Shown piece after piece: positions 40,815-52,657 of a stretch of 64,000 nt of DNA (position 1 is the first letter of the stretch; each line of letters opens with the position of its first letter). The translations under genes were made by a program, and so were the position numbers. The notes under the pieces were generated by a model. The model was given only the letters and a program-made list of their open reading frames with translations. It made no database searches and was not told the origin of the DNA. The DNA comes from CADCVQ01 sp038260305 (lineage in GTDB: Bacteria; Actinomycetota; Thermoleophilia; Solirubrobacterales; Solirubrobacteraceae). Location of the stretch: positions 186,001 to 250,000 of the forward strand of contig JBBSNY010000001.1 in the NCBI GenBank assembly GCA_038260305.1. The letters are read 5' to 3'.

Positions 40815-43082
40815 ATGTCCACCACCCCGTCCAACAGCCCCTCGGTCTTCGTGCGCCTCGCGCGCTGGTGCACGACGCACCGCTGGCAGACGTTTCTGAT
40901 GTGGGTCGTAGCGGTCATCGCCGCGTTCACGATCGGCGGCGCCGTGGGGACGAAGGACACGTCGAACTTCCGCCTGCCCGGCACGGAATCCCAGCGCGCC
41001 TACGACCTGCTCGCCGCGCACGCACCGAAGTCCAACGGCGGGACCGACCAGATCGTCTACGTCGCCCGCAGCGGAACGCTGCGCGACGGCGCGGCCGCGG
41101 AGGCGATGAAGGCGTCGATCGCGAAGGTCGCCGCCGACAAGATCGTCGACGACGTCTCCGATCCGCTCGCCCCGGGCGCCCAGCTGACGAAGGACGGGCG
41201 CATCGGGGTCTCGACGATCACCTACAAGAAGGACTTCCAGGCCTACAAGCCCAAGGAATTCGAGCGCATCCAGAAGGCGGTCTTCGCCGGCCGCGGCCCG
41301 GTGCTGCAGGTCGAGCACGGCGGCATCGGCGCCGAGCAGGCGCGCTTCGCCCAGCAGGGCGGCGGCACGGAGGGCATCAGCCTGCTCGCCGCCGCGCTGA
41401 TCCTGCTGATCACGTTCGGCTCCGTGATCGCCGCCGGCGTGCCGCTGCTGACGGCGATGCTCGCGCTCGGCACGACGATCGGTCTCGTGCCGGTCATCTC
41501 GCAGGTCGTCGACACGCCCGACTTCGCGTCGCAGCTCGCCGCGCTCATCGGCCTCGGCGTCGGGATCGACTACGCGCTCATCGTCGTGACGCGCTACCGC
41601 GCCGAGTACGGTCGTCTGCGTCGCGAGGCGGATGCCGCGCATCCTGATGAGGCGCCGGCGACCGCCGAGCTCAGCGCAGACGACGCTGCCGCCCGCCGCA
41701 AGCAGACGCTGGCGCTGCGCTCAGAGGCGATCATGCGCGCCCAGGACAGCGCGGGGCGGACGGTCTTCTTCGCCGCCTGCACGGTGATCATCGCGCTGCT
41801 CGGGCTGCTGCTGCTCGGGTTGTCATTCCTGCACGGCCCGGCGATCGCGTCCGCGCTCGCGGTCCTGCTGACGATGCTCGGTGCGCTGACCGTGCTGCCC
41901 GCGCTGCTGAGCAGGTCCGGCGACTGGATCGACCGCCTGCGCCTGCCGCTGCCAGGGCGCACGAAGCGCGCCGCGAACGCGGCCGCCGGCGAGAGCGCCG
42001 CGTGGGCGCGCTGGTCGGCGCTCGTGCAGCGCAATCCGTGGCCGGCCACGGTGGTTGCCCTGGTCGTTCTGCTCGCGCTCGCGGCGCCGGCGCTCGGTCT
42101 GCGACTCGGCACGGCCGACGCAGGGCTCGATCCCGACGGCACGACGACGCGCAAGGCCTACGACCTCATCGCCAAGGGCTTCGGACCAGGTGTCAACGGC
42201 TCGTTCCTGCTCGCGACGCAGCTGCCGACGGCCGGCGACGACGCGGCGGCCAAGACCGTTGCCGCCGCGATCACGCGCGATCCGGACGTCACGCTCGTGA
42301 CCCCGCCGCAGCTGTCGCCCGACAAGCAGATCGCGACGATCATCGTGTTCCCGAAGACCGGCCCGCAGGACGAGAAGACGACGGGGCTGCTGCATCGCCT
42401 GCGCGACGACCTGCTGCCGACGGTCGAGAGCGAGACCCGGACGGCGGTCTACGTCGGCGGGCAGACGGCGTCGCAGGAGGACTTCTCGGACGTCATCGCC
42501 GGGAAGCTGCCGCTGTTCGTCGGCACCGTCGTGCTACTGAGCGCGCTGCTGCTGATGGCGGTCTTCCGCAGCCTCTTCATCCCGATCAAGGCCGCGTGCA
42601 TGAACCTGCTGTCGATCGGCGCCGCGCTCGGCTTCGTGACGATCGTCTTCCAACACGGCTTCCTATCGGGCGTGCTCGACAGCGGCACCGGCCCGATCGA
42701 GTCGTTCGTGCCGGTGATGATGTTCGCGATCGTGTTCGGCCTGAGCATGGACTACGAGGTCTTCCTCGTCTCGCGCATGCACGAGGAATGGCAGCACGCC
42801 GACGACCCCGAGCAGGCCATCGGCAACGGGCTTGCGACGACCGGACGCGTCGTGACGGCGGCGGCCGCGATCATGATCGTCGTCTTCGCGACGTTCGCGC
42901 TCGGCGACGATCGCGTCATCAAGGAGTTCGGTCTCGGCCTCGCGATGGCCGTGCTGCTCGACGCCTTCATCATCCGGGTGCTGTTCGTGCCGGCGCTCAT
43001 GCAGCTCGCCGGCCGCTGGGCCTGGTGGCTGCCGGCCGCCCTCGATCGCCGCCTGCCCCAGATCGCGCTCGAGCGCGAGTAG
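40815..43082 (+). CDS. MMPL-family RND exporter
   Basis: 755 residues in two halves of about six membrane segments each. Between segments 1 and 2 and again between 7 and 8 there are large outer loops. The core marks are GISLLAAALILLITFGSVIA, LIGLGVGIDYALIVVTRYRA and later MFAIVFGLSMDYEVFLVSRM, which contain the charged residues of proton-coupled MMPL carriers. Likely exports lipids or drugs. It is divergent from CYTH and nothing suggests an operon. The length is typical for the short MMPL group. Confidence 0.93.
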   Translation: MSTTPSNSPSVFVRLARWCTTHRWQTFLMWVVAVIAAFTIGGAVGTKDTSNFRLPGTESQRAYDLLAAHAPKSNGGTDQIVYVARSGTLRDGAAAEAMKASIAKVAADKIVDDVSDPLAPGAQLTKDGRIGVSTITYKKDFQAYKPKEFERIQKAVFAGRGPVLQVEHGGIGAEQARFAQQGGGTEGISLLAAALILLITFGSVIAAGVPLLTAMLALGTTIGLVPVISQVVDTPDFASQLAALIGLGVGIDYALIVVTRYRAEYGRLRREADAAHPDEAPATAELSADDAAARRKQTLALRSEAIMRAQDSAGRTVFFAACTVIIALLGLLLLGLSFLHGPAIASALAVLLTMLGALTVLPALLSRSGDWIDRLRLPLPGRTKRAANAAAGESAAWARWSALVQRNPWPATVVALVVLLALAAPALGLRLGTADAGLDPDGTTTRKAYDLIAKGFGPGVNGSFLLATQLPTAGDDAAAKTVAAAITRDPDVTLVTPPQLSPDKQIATIIVFPKTGPQDEKTTGLLHRLRDDLLPTVESETRTAVYVGGQTASQEDFSDVIAGKLPLFVGTVVLLSALLLMAVFRSLFIPIKAACMNLLSIGAALGFVTIVFQHGFLSGVLDSGTGPIESFVPVMMFAIVFGLSMDYEVFLVSRMHEEWQHADDPEQAIGNGLATTGRVVTAAAAIMIVVFATFALGDDRVIKEFGLGLAMAVLLDAFIIRVLFVPALMQLAGRWAWWLPAALDRRLPQIALERE

Positions 43083-43167
43083 CGCGCACGCTCGTTCGCT
43101 CCCGGATGAGCGATGGGAGCGCCGCTCGACTCCCGGAGCGCCCGCCCCGGGAGTCGGCGTGCCACAG

Positions 43168-43350
43168 CTAGCTCTGGCTGTCGGCCGTCGGCGAGGGCAT
43201 CACCGGGGTGCCGCCGCTCTTCGGGTCGTTGTTCTCGTCGGTGTCGGTCGAGTCGGTGGGGTTGACCCCAACCCCCTGCTCGTCCTGCGCCGCTCCGTCG
43301 GGGGCGTTCGGCGTGTCGGCGTCCAGGGCGCCCTTGGCTTCGTCGGTCAT
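43168..43350 (-). CDS. small acidic disordered protein
   Basis: 60 residues. The ATG at 43350 is preferred because AGGAGG lies 8 bases upstream, while the ATG two codons earlier is only 2 bases from it. The sequence is Asp/Asn/Pro/Gly-rich (MTDEAKGALDADTPNAPDGA, then DSTDTDENNDPKSGG) with no hydrophobic core. Not recognised; a real gene is supported by the strong ribosome site. Confidence 0.55.
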   Translation of the reverse strand: MTDEAKGALDADTPNAPDGAAQDEQGVGVNPTDSTDTDENNDPKSGGTPVMPSPTADSQS

Positions 43351-43428
43351 CTGCATCTCCTCCTGCTTTGGGTGCAGCGGGGTGTACCCGGAGGCGGCGG
43401 CGACAGTCGCGGGGAGGTTCGCGGGTGC

Positions 43429-44622
43429 TCAGGCTTCGGCAAGTGCCCGCTGCTTGTCGTACGCGCGCAGGGCGGGGAAGGCCGCGGTCACGACGAGCGC
43501 GCCCGCGACGCAGGCCAGGCCGCCCGAGACGACCGACGTGCGCACGCTCGTCAGCGACGCGACGACGCCGGCCTCGACGTCGCCGAGCCGCGGGCCGCTC
43601 GTCACGACGAGCGAGAACACCGACGACATCCGCCCGCGCATCTCATCCGGGGTCACGGACTGGTTGATGACCGAGCGACAGACCGCGCTGACGCTGTCGG
43701 CCGCGCCCGCGAGGGCGAGCAGCGCCGCAGCCGGCCACAGCGATCCGACGAGGCCGGCGCCCGCGATCGCGACGCCCCAGGCGCAGACCGCCGCGATCGT
43801 GATGAGGCCGAGCCGGCGTGCGGCGCCGAGCCAGCCGGTCGTCAGTGCCGCGACGGCCGCTCCCGCCGAGACGGACGCGAACAGGAGTCCGGTGCCCGCC
43901 GCGCCGGCGCCGTAGACGCTGACCGCGAGTACGGGGAACAGCGCACGCGGCATGCCGAACGTCATCGCCGAGAGGTCGATGGCGAAGGACCCCAAAAGCG
44001 CCGGGCTGCGACGCACGAAGGCGAGGCCGTCGGCGATCGAACGGCGGATCCGCACGCGCGCCTCGCCGGCGGCGCCGAGCACAGCCGGCAGCTGCGGGCC
44101 GAGACCGCGTAGCGCCGCGACCACCGCGAAGCAGCTCAGGGCGTCGACCGCGTACGCGCCCTCGACGCCCGCCGCCGCGATCAGCAGGCCGCCGAGCCCC
44201 GGCCCGAACACCATCGTCAGCTGAAACAGGCCGAAGTTGATCGCCAGCGCCGCCGGCATCTCCTCGCGCGACACGAGGTTCGGCACGATCGCCGTCCGCG
44301 CGACGTTCTGCAGCGCGCCGAAGCCGGCGAGCAGGCCGCCGAGGACGTAGAGCACGAGCACGTGCGGGTCGCCGAGGAGCGCCGCGCCGCACAGCGCGGC
44401 CGATACCGCGACGAGCGCGATCTGGTCGAGCAACAGCAGCCGCCGGCGGTCCATGCGGTCGGCGAGCGCGCCGCCGACGAGCGCCATCACGACGAGGGGG
44501 CCGAGCTCGGCGGCGCCGAGCAAGCCCGTCAACAGCGCCGAGTGCGTCTGCGTGTAGATCTGAAAGGGCAGCGCGACGAGCGCGGCCTGCGTCCCGAGGC
44601 CCGAGACGAAGTTGCCCAGCAC
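43429..44622 (-). CDS. MFS transporter (enterobactin/DHA3-type)
   Basis: 397 residues from a GTG, with about 11 helices. It has LGNFVSGLGTQAALVALPFQ, the cytoplasmic loop GGALADRMDRRRLLLLDQIA, and FGPGLGGLLIAAAGVEGAYA. The DRMDRRR loop is the MFS signature. Coding-like sequence (RQRLSKLAPDLSALKASREL) continues in frame up to the stop of the lipoprotein gene without ATG, GTG or TTG, so the true start may be a CTG or the gene may have lost its start. It is 102 bp downstream of the lipoprotein stop. Confidence 0.85.
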   Translation of the reverse strand: MLGNFVSGLGTQAALVALPFQIYTQTHSALLTGLLGAAELGPLVVMALVGGALADRMDRRRLLLLDQIALVAVSAALCGAALLGDPHVLVLYVLGGLLAGFGALQNVARTAIVPNLVSREEMPAALAINFGLFQLTMVFGPGLGGLLIAAAGVEGAYAVDALSCFAVVAALRGLGPQLPAVLGAAGEARVRIRRSIADGLAFVRRSPALLGSFAIDLSAMTFGMPRALFPVLAVSVYGAGAAGTGLLFASVSAGAAVAALTTGWLGAARRLGLITIAAVCAWGVAIAGAGLVGSLWPAAALLALAGAADSVSAVCRSVINQSVTPDEMRGRMSSVFSLVVTSGPRLGDVEAGVVASLTSVRTSVVSGGLACVAGALVVTAAFPALRAYDKQRALAEA

Positions 44623-44724
44623 GAGCAGCCGCAGCTCGCGCGAGGCCTTCAGCGCGCTGAGGTCCGGCGCGAGCTTCGAGAGGCGCTGCCTCAGCGAGGC
44701 GATCCTGCGGTGGGGGTCGTGCGA

Positions 44725-45207
44725 TCAGCCAACCTCGCCGCAGACCTTCATGCCGTACTTCTTGGCGCGGGCGTTGGCGTCGGCGAACGGGTCGGGGGCG
44801 TTGTTGTGCGAGTACCTGTTCGGGTCCGCCTTCGCCGTGTCGATCGCGCCGGCGAGCGACGCGATGAGCTCGTCGATCGTCTTCTGATCGGCGGTCGGCG
44901 GGTTCAGGTCACGCAGCTTGTTCAGCAGGTCGTCGTAGGCGGGCAGCGAGGACTTGATCAGGAACCTCGCGACATCCGGCACCTGCAGCGTGCCGGTCTT
45001 CTTCCCCGCGTCGCGCAGGCTTGTCGCCGCGAGCTCGATCCGCCTTTTGTTGGCGGTGCACAGCTTGTCGGCGGTCGTGATGAACGCGGCCTTCGTCAGC
45101 GGCGTCGCCGACGTCGTCGAGGTCTTGGAATCTCCGCCGGAACCGCAGCCGGCGGCGAGCGCGGCGACGAGCAGCGAGACGGCGGCACCTGCGAGCTTGC
45201 GCTTCAT
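44725..45207 (-). CDS. lipoprotein of unknown function
   Basis: 160 residues with a lipobox (VAALAAGCG) after a normal signal. After a Ser/Thr-rich linker the domain is helical, with one Cys in LCTANKRRIELAATSLRDAG and one at the end (KYGMKVCGEVG), probably a disulfide. PAYDDLLNKLRDLNPPTADQ lies between. It resembles common actinobacterial proteins of unknown function. The MFS gene follows on the same strand. Confidence 0.75.
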   Translation of the reverse strand: MKRKLAGAAVSLLVAALAAGCGSGGDSKTSTTSATPLTKAAFITTADKLCTANKRRIELAATSLRDAGKKTGTLQVPDVARFLIKSSLPAYDDLLNKLRDLNPPTADQKTIDELIASLAGAIDTAKADPNRYSHNNAPDPFADANARAKKYGMKVCGEVG

Positions 45208-45253
45208 CGAGAACCTCGTGCGTGGAAGACGTGCCGCCGCGCACCGTAGCCGT

Positions 45254-46039
45254 TCACCCGGCCGGTGCGGTCGGTTGGGTTTCGCCGAACGCTTCGCTCA
45301 TCCCGGATGCGAGTGCGCCGAGCTCGTCGCGCAGCGAGCGCACGTCACCGGCGATGCGCTGCTGGTTGCCGGAGTCCGTCGATGCCGAGACGCTGACGAG
45401 GCTGCCGCGGATCGTGTCGAGCTCGACGACCATGCGCTCCATCTCGTCGTAGAAGCGCTGGAGCTGGGCCGCCATCTTGCGCTGCACGGTGAGCTGCAGC
45501 GTGAGCGCGTCGATGAGCGCGGTCTTGCCCGAGCCCTCGAGCTCGAGCAGCCGCCGCTGCACGCGATCGGGCGGGCTCTCCTCGAGCGCCTCGTAGAGCA
45601 GCTGGGCGCGCTGCGCGGACTGCTCCATGAGCGTGACGAGCGCGTCGACCTCCGTCGAGACCTCGGTGTAGGGGAGCTCGGCGCGTTCGATCGCGTCGCG
45701 GATGCGGGCCTCCGTCGCGCGCGCGGCGAGCAGGTGGTAGCGCACGTCGGGGGCCAGCGCCCCGGGGTCGGCGCGCCGGCGCCCGCTCTCGAGCGCTTGG
45801 CGGCGCTCGCCGCGCACGCGCGCGAGCACGGCGCCGGCCTCGTCCTCGTCGAAGAACGTCCGCGCCGCGGCCGCGAGGTAGATGACGAGCCCGACGACGA
45901 GCGCGAGCACGAAGTTCGCGCTCAGCACCGTCGCGGCGCCGATCGTGGCGATCGCGAGACCGAGGTTGAACGGCTTCGCCGCCGCGTTCGCGACGAGCGC
46001 GCCGGCGAACTCCTGCCGCGAGTAGGGCTTGTCTGTCAA
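45254..46039 (-). CDS. membrane protein with coiled-coil tail, partner of VWA protein
   Basis: 261 residues from a TTG, 11 bp after the VWA gene stop. Two adjacent hydrophobic segments (KPFNLGLAIATIGAATVLSA, then FVLALVVGLVIYLAAAART) are followed by about 190 residues of long helices rich in Arg/Glu/Ala (ARIRDAIERAELPYTEVSTE, then LVTLMEQSAQRAQLLYEALE, then MERMVVELDTIRGSLV). The end is Ser/Pro-rich. It is not a TelA homologue by eye, though it occupies the place where such genes follow VWA proteins. Function inferred only: a scaffold or sensor for the VWA partner. Confidence 0.65.
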   Translation of the reverse strand: MTDKPYSRQEFAGALVANAAAKPFNLGLAIATIGAATVLSANFVLALVVGLVIYLAAAARTFFDEDEAGAVLARVRGERRQALESGRRRADPGALAPDVRYHLLAARATEARIRDAIERAELPYTEVSTEVDALVTLMEQSAQRAQLLYEALEESPPDRVQRRLLELEGSGKTALIDALTLQLTVQRKMAAQLQRFYDEMERMVVELDTIRGSLVSVSASTDSGNQQRIAGDVRSLRDELGALASGMSEAFGETQPTAPAG

Positions 46040-46050
46040 GGCGTCGCGGC

Positions 46051-47730
46051 TCAGAAGAAGGAGCTGATGCTGCGGTAGACGGACTCGATGTCCGACGTCT
46101 TGCCGACGTAGGCCTTGCCACCGGACGCGTCGGCGATCCGCTGGAGGTTCTGCGCGGCGCGCTCGGCACCGGCCGAGTAGGCGATCGTGAAGACGCGTAC
46201 GCGCTTGGTCGAGTCGCCCTGCGCGTCGAGCTCGCGCACGACCTCGTCGACGTTCTTCGAGGAGTCCGTGTCCTCACCGTCGGTCAGCAGCACGACGGCG
46301 TTGATGCGGCTCGTGTCGGCGAGCTTGGAGACCTGTCCGACACCCTCCGCGGTCGCGTCGTAGATCGCGGTGCCGCCGTCGGCGACGAGGCCCGAGACCC
46401 GCGTGCGCAGCTCGGCGCGGTTCGTGCGCGCGGGCGCGATCGGCACGAGCGGCTGGATGCGGTCGTTGAAGATCGTCAGCCCGATGTTGTCCTGCGGCTG
46501 CACCTGCTTGAGAAACGCCTGCAGGCCCTGCTTGGCGTTGCGCAGGCGGCCCTCCTGGCTCATCGAGCCCGACGTGTCGAGCACGAGCAGCACGTTCGCG
46601 GGCTTGCGGTCGCGCCGCCACGCCTTGCGCAGGGCGTCGAGCACGCGCGGCTCGGGCAGGCCGAGCACGCGCTTGGGCTGCGCCGGGTCGACGCCGTTTG
46701 AGGCGGTCAGCGGCGCCTCGGGCTTGGCGTTCAGATCGGACGGGCGGAAGCCGTACTTCGCCGCCGTCGAAGCGCTGATGTGCTTGACGAGGTACTCGCC
46801 GAACAGCGTCGAGCCGGCGGACTGATCGGCGCTGACCCACGGTGCCTTCAAGGTGATGTATGGGTCGTCGGAGTAGAAGGTCCCCTCCTTCGGGTAGATC
46901 GCGATGAGCTTCGGCTGGCCATTTCGATGCTGGTTGAAGTCGACGAGTGTCGCCTCCTCCATCGCGACCGCCGACGCGTAGCCGGGCCCGCCCTTTCGCA
47001 TCTGATCGGCGATGAAGAGCGTCGTGTCGCCGTAGTGGACGATCGACTGCTCGATGTCCTTGACCTCCTTGCGCGCCTTCGGGATGTCGGAGAGCTGGAG
47101 GCCCTCCTTCTTGCCGGTCGTCGAGTAGTACTCGGCGACGACGGCCGACAGGCCCGAGGTCGAGAAGTCGGGGTTCGTGTGGACGAGCTTGAACGCGCCG
47201 TACTCCGGGTGGCCGAAGGCGGCCCAGCCCTGGTTTGAGCGCGCGAGCGCGAGGATGTCCGAGAAGCCGAGCCGCTTGCGCGGGTAGCCGAGCGCCTTCG
47301 CCATCGGCTCCCACATCGCGATGACGAGCGGCGTGCGCACGATCGAGGGGTTGTCGTCGGCGACCCAGGGCTGGTCGGCGGCGAAGTTCAACAGGCGACC
47401 CCACATCGAGCTCGACGGCGACCACGCGACCGGCTTGTAGGTCCCGCGGGCGATCTTGTCCTCGGCGTCACCGGACGAGACGTTCTCCGCAGCCACGAAG
47501 ACCTGCTTGCCGTTGACCTTCGTCTTCGAGGCGTTGAACGCGGCGACGAGGGGCTTCAGCAGCTGCTCCTTCTCCGGCGAGTAGGCGAAGCTCACCTCGA
47601 CGGCCCCCTTCGGTGCCGACTTCGGCGTGCCCCCGCCGCCGCCGCCGTCCTTCCCGCCGCCGGAGAAGACGGCGATCAGCGCAACCGCCCCGATGGCCAC
47701 GGCGATGAGGGCGAGCTGGCTCTTCTTCAT
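46051..47730 (-). CDS. extracellular solute-binding / VWA-domain protein
   Basis: 559 residues from an ATG with an AGGAGG site. One N-terminal anchor (KKSQLALIAVAIGAVALIAV) is followed by a Gly-rich stretch and a periplasmic-binding-type domain (about 45-330; VSFAYSPEKEQLLKPLVAAF). The VWA domain (about 355-559) has the metal-ion site LVLDTSGSMSQEGRLRN, then VVLLTDGEDTD. The combination is known in actinobacteria and is an outer-surface protein. It forms an operon with the coiled-coil membrane protein. Ligand unknown. Confidence 0.88.
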   Translation of the reverse strand: MKKSQLALIAVAIGAVALIAVFSGGGKDGGGGGGTPKSAPKGAVEVSFAYSPEKEQLLKPLVAAFNASKTKVNGKQVFVAAENVSSGDAEDKIARGTYKPVAWSPSSSMWGRLLNFAADQPWVADDNPSIVRTPLVIAMWEPMAKALGYPRKRLGFSDILALARSNQGWAAFGHPEYGAFKLVHTNPDFSTSGLSAVVAEYYSTTGKKEGLQLSDIPKARKEVKDIEQSIVHYGDTTLFIADQMRKGGPGYASAVAMEEATLVDFNQHRNGQPKLIAIYPKEGTFYSDDPYITLKAPWVSADQSAGSTLFGEYLVKHISASTAAKYGFRPSDLNAKPEAPLTASNGVDPAQPKRVLGLPEPRVLDALRKAWRRDRKPANVLLVLDTSGSMSQEGRLRNAKQGLQAFLKQVQPQDNIGLTIFNDRIQPLVPIAPARTNRAELRTRVSGLVADGGTAIYDATAEGVGQVSKLADTSRINAVVLLTDGEDTDSSKNVDEVVRELDAQGDSTKRVRVFTIAYSAGAERAAQNLQRIADASGGKAYVGKTSDIESVYRSISSFF

Positions 47731-47900
47731 GGGTGAGGCCTCCTGGTGACTCGGCGCAGCCGCCGCGTCGGCCAACGATAGACCGCGACACGCGCCCGCT
47801 CCGCGTCGTGCAACCGGGATCCGCGCCAGCTCGTGCTTGCGGCGGCCGGGGTCGGGTACCCCGATGGCACACCAACCTTCGCGACAGCAAGGAGACGGAC

Positions 47901-48074
47901 ATGTCAGACGGAACGCTCGACGAGGCCAAGGGCCGTGCCAAGGAAGCTGTCGGAGACCTGACCGGCAACCAGGACCTCAAGGACGAGGGCAAGGTCGATC
48001 GCGCCTCGGGCAAGGTCAAGGATGCCGTCGGCGGGGTCGCCGACAAGGCGAAGGATCTCCTGCGCAAGGACTGA
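47901..48074 (+). CDS. CsbD family stress-response protein
   Basis: 57 residues, starting MSDGTLDEAKGRAKEAVGDL, with the repeat-like KVDRASGKVKDAVGGVADKA and an end KDLLRKD. CsbD proteins are small, hydrophilic and linked to general stress, with no known enzyme role. A GGAGA ribosome site lies 7 bases before the ATG. No partner gene is nearby. Confidence 0.93.
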   Translation: MSDGTLDEAKGRAKEAVGDLTGNQDLKDEGKVDRASGKVKDAVGGVADKAKDLLRKD

Positions 48075-48149
48075 GCACCGCGCCGCGTAGCCGGACGTGC
48101 AGTTCGGTTCGCGCTTCGCCCAGATCTACGAGTCCCGGGTGGATCCAGG

Positions 48150-50429
<2,280 letters not shown>

Positions 50430-50563
50430 GCACCTGAAGCTAACGGGCGCGGCGGCGCGCCGTGATCGGTCGCACACAACACGCCGTGTGCGACGACGTA
50501 ACGTGCGCGCCAGGGACAACTCGACGCCGCCGCGCGTCACGAACAGGCAAAGGACGGATCAAG

Positions 50564-51229
50564 GTGCTCTCACGTGCATTGACGGTGTCGCTGACTCTCG
50601 CCGCGACCATGGGGCTCGCCGCCTGCGGCGGCGATTCCTCCGCTGACAAGGGCGCCACTAGCGCCGCTGCGACGCTGGCCGCCACGGCGACGACCGCTCC
50701 TGCGGCCACGACCCCCGTCACGGCGGCGCCCGCGACCGGTGGCGGAGCCAGCGCCGGCGAGATCACGGCCGCAAGCGGCGACGCGATGAAGCTCGGCACG
50801 CGGGTCGTCGCCCCATACGTCGTGTACGGCAAGACGGGCGGGACGCAGCAGAACACCCGCATCGGCGTCACCGTCCAGCATCTGCGCAAGGGCAAGATCT
50901 CCGACTTCAAGGACTTCACGCTGGATGCGAAGCAGAAGGCCACGACCCCGTACTACGTGGACGTGAAGTACGAGAACCTCGGCAAGCTGCACCTCCAGCG
51001 CTTCCTCATGGACCCCTCGATCGAGGACTCCGACGGCCAGGAGTACAAGCCGCTGAACCTCATCGTCCTCAGCGGCACGTTCACGAAGTGCCCCGCGCCG
51101 GCGAAGGCGCGCCTGCTGCCGGGCAAGAGCTTCACGCTCTGCGCACCCGTCCTGCTGCCGAAGGGCAAGACGTTGCAGCGCGTCCGCTTCCAGGGCGATG
51201 TCCTCAAGGACCCGTACTTCTGGAAGTAG
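50564..51229 (+). CDS. lipoprotein of unknown function
   Basis: 221 residues from a GTG after an AAAGGA-like site. The signal peptide ends in the lipobox MGLAACGG. After about 45 Ala/Thr-rich residues the domain has beta-rich, basic segments (TRIGVTVQHLRKGKISDFKD, then VDVKYENLGKLHLQRFLMDP) and two Cys (FTKCPAPAK, FTLCAPVLLP), as in MPT63-type or other Ig-like lipoproteins. Function unknown. Confidence 0.75.
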   Translation: MLSRALTVSLTLAATMGLAACGGDSSADKGATSAAATLAATATTAPAATTPVTAAPATGGGASAGEITAASGDAMKLGTRVVAPYVVYGKTGGTQQNTRIGVTVQHLRKGKISDFKDFTLDAKQKATTPYYVDVKYENLGKLHLQRFLMDPSIEDSDGQEYKPLNLIVLSGTFTKCPAPAKARLLPGKSFTLCAPVLLPKGKTLQRVRFQGDVLKDPYFWK

Positions 51230-51285
51230 GCGAACCTCAGGCCGGTCGGTCGGGCGCACGTGCGCGCCGGTTCGTCCCGGCGTGC

Positions 51286-51945
51286 CTACGCGGGTCGCCC
51301 CGGCCGCCGCGCGACGCCATGGATGTGCGGTATGGCGGGCACGGGGCGCCCCGGTGAGAAGTGCGAGTGGCGCACGTAGTCGACGACGAAGCCCGCGTCT
51401 TCGATCGCGCCCAGGGTGTCGCGCGCCGGGTGACAGCCGCCGGCGAGCCGGGGCCAGACGCCGCTGCGGTCGGCGCACGCGAGCAGCGCCCGCAGCGGCT
51501 GGTGCTCGGCATGCACGTGCTCGAGGAAGCGCAACTCGCCACCGGGACGAAGCACCCGCAGCAGCTCGCGCAGCGCGTCGCGCTGGCTCGGCACGCTGCA
51601 CAGCACGAGACATGCGACGGCCGCGTCGAAGCTCGCGTCCTCGAACGGCAGCGATCCGGCGACGGCGTCGACGACGTTCACCTCAACCGCGGCCCGCGCG
51701 GCCGCCTCGATCGCGAGCCCGCGCAGGTACGGCTCGGGCTCGACCGCTCGCACCTCGACAACCTCGGGTGGATAGAAGCCAAAGTTCCGCCCGCTGCCGG
51801 CGCCCAGCTCGACGACGCGGCCGCGGAGCCCTGCGAGCGTCTCGCGACGCTGATCGACCTGTTCGTCACCCTCGCGCTCGGCCGCCCGCGCGTAGAGGCG
51901 GGCGAACAGCGGGTTGCGGACCTGGGCTGCGTCACGACGCGGCAT
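51286..51945 (-). CDS. class I SAM-dependent methyltransferase (UbiE/METTL7-like)
   Basis: 219-225 residues depending on which of two ATG codons is used. Motif I is GRVVELGAGSGRNFGFYPPE; the acidic end AVEPEPYLR, then VVDAVAGSLPFEDASFDAAV, and LRVLRPGGELRFLEHVHAEH complete the fold. The HVHAEH and the Gly/His/Pro-rich end (PRLAGGCHPARDTLGAIEDA) match the METTL7-like group. Substrate unknown. Confidence 0.88.
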   Translation of the reverse strand: MPRRDAAQVRNPLFARLYARAAEREGDEQVDQRRETLAGLRGRVVELGAGSGRNFGFYPPEVVEVRAVEPEPYLRGLAIEAAARAAVEVNVVDAVAGSLPFEDASFDAAVACLVLCSVPSQRDALRELLRVLRPGGELRFLEHVHAEHQPLRALLACADRSGVWPRLAGGCHPARDTLGAIEDAGFVVDYVRHSHFSPGRPVPAIPHIHGVARRPGRPA

Positions 51946-52172
51946 ACCCCGAGGATGGCGCATGGCGGTGACGAGACACCATCAAGCCGCTCGCACGCAG
52001 ACAGGATGCGGTCGTCTCACCGACCTCAGTCAGGAGCCGAGGCCGAGCTCGAAGTATCGCGCCGAGCAGGGGCTCACCTCCCCGTCGTCGGACTGACACC
52101 GGCAATCCGTGCAGCGGACGCCGGCCGCTCGTCGCCGCGTGACGCCCGAGCGGGTCGGGTAGCGTCTGCCAC

Positions 52173-52532
52173 ATGATCAGCTCACTGGATTTCGTCGCCG
52201 TTCCGTCGCAGGACCCCGAGGTGGCTCGAACCTTCTACATCGACACGCTCGGCCTCAAGCCCGACGAGAAGTCGCGCTTCGAGTTCTGGGTCGGGGAGAC
52301 CTGCTTCGGCATCTGGAACCCCGACCAGATGGGCTTCACCTTCTCCCCGCAGAAGAACGGCCACATCGCGCTGCACGTCGACGACGTCGAGGCCGCGCGC
52401 GCCGAGCTCGAGGCCAAGGGCGTGCAGTTCGCCGGGCCGACATTCGACACCGGCGTCTGCCACATGGCGCTCTTCACCGACCCCGATGGGAACGACCTCA
52501 TGCTCCACAACCGCTACGCGCCGCGCACCTGA
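52173..52532 (+). CDS. VOC-family (glyoxalase/bleomycin-resistance fold) protein
   Basis: 119 residues. The start LDFVAVPSQDPEVARTFYID is the family's first strand and helix. Then come FWVGETCFGIWNPDQMGF, GHIALHVDDVEAARAELEAK and CHMALFTDPDGNDLMLHNRY. The metal ligand positions (His, Glu/His) are only partly kept, so the role may be ligand binding, not catalysis. The start ATG is immediately after AGCGTCTGCCAC, perhaps leaderless. Confidence 0.88.
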   Translation: MISSLDFVAVPSQDPEVARTFYIDTLGLKPDEKSRFEFWVGETCFGIWNPDQMGFTFSPQKNGHIALHVDDVEAARAELEAKGVQFAGPTFDTGVCHMALFTDPDGNDLMLHNRYAPRT

Positions 52533-52657
52533 GCGGGCGCGCGGGAGAAGGCGTCAGGCTCGTCGCTCCCAGCCGCCCTACGAGACGGTGACGGTGCAGG
52601 CCTAGCGGCGAGGACAAGTGGGCGCGCCCGCGGTGCTGCGAAGCGCCAGCGGGCAGA

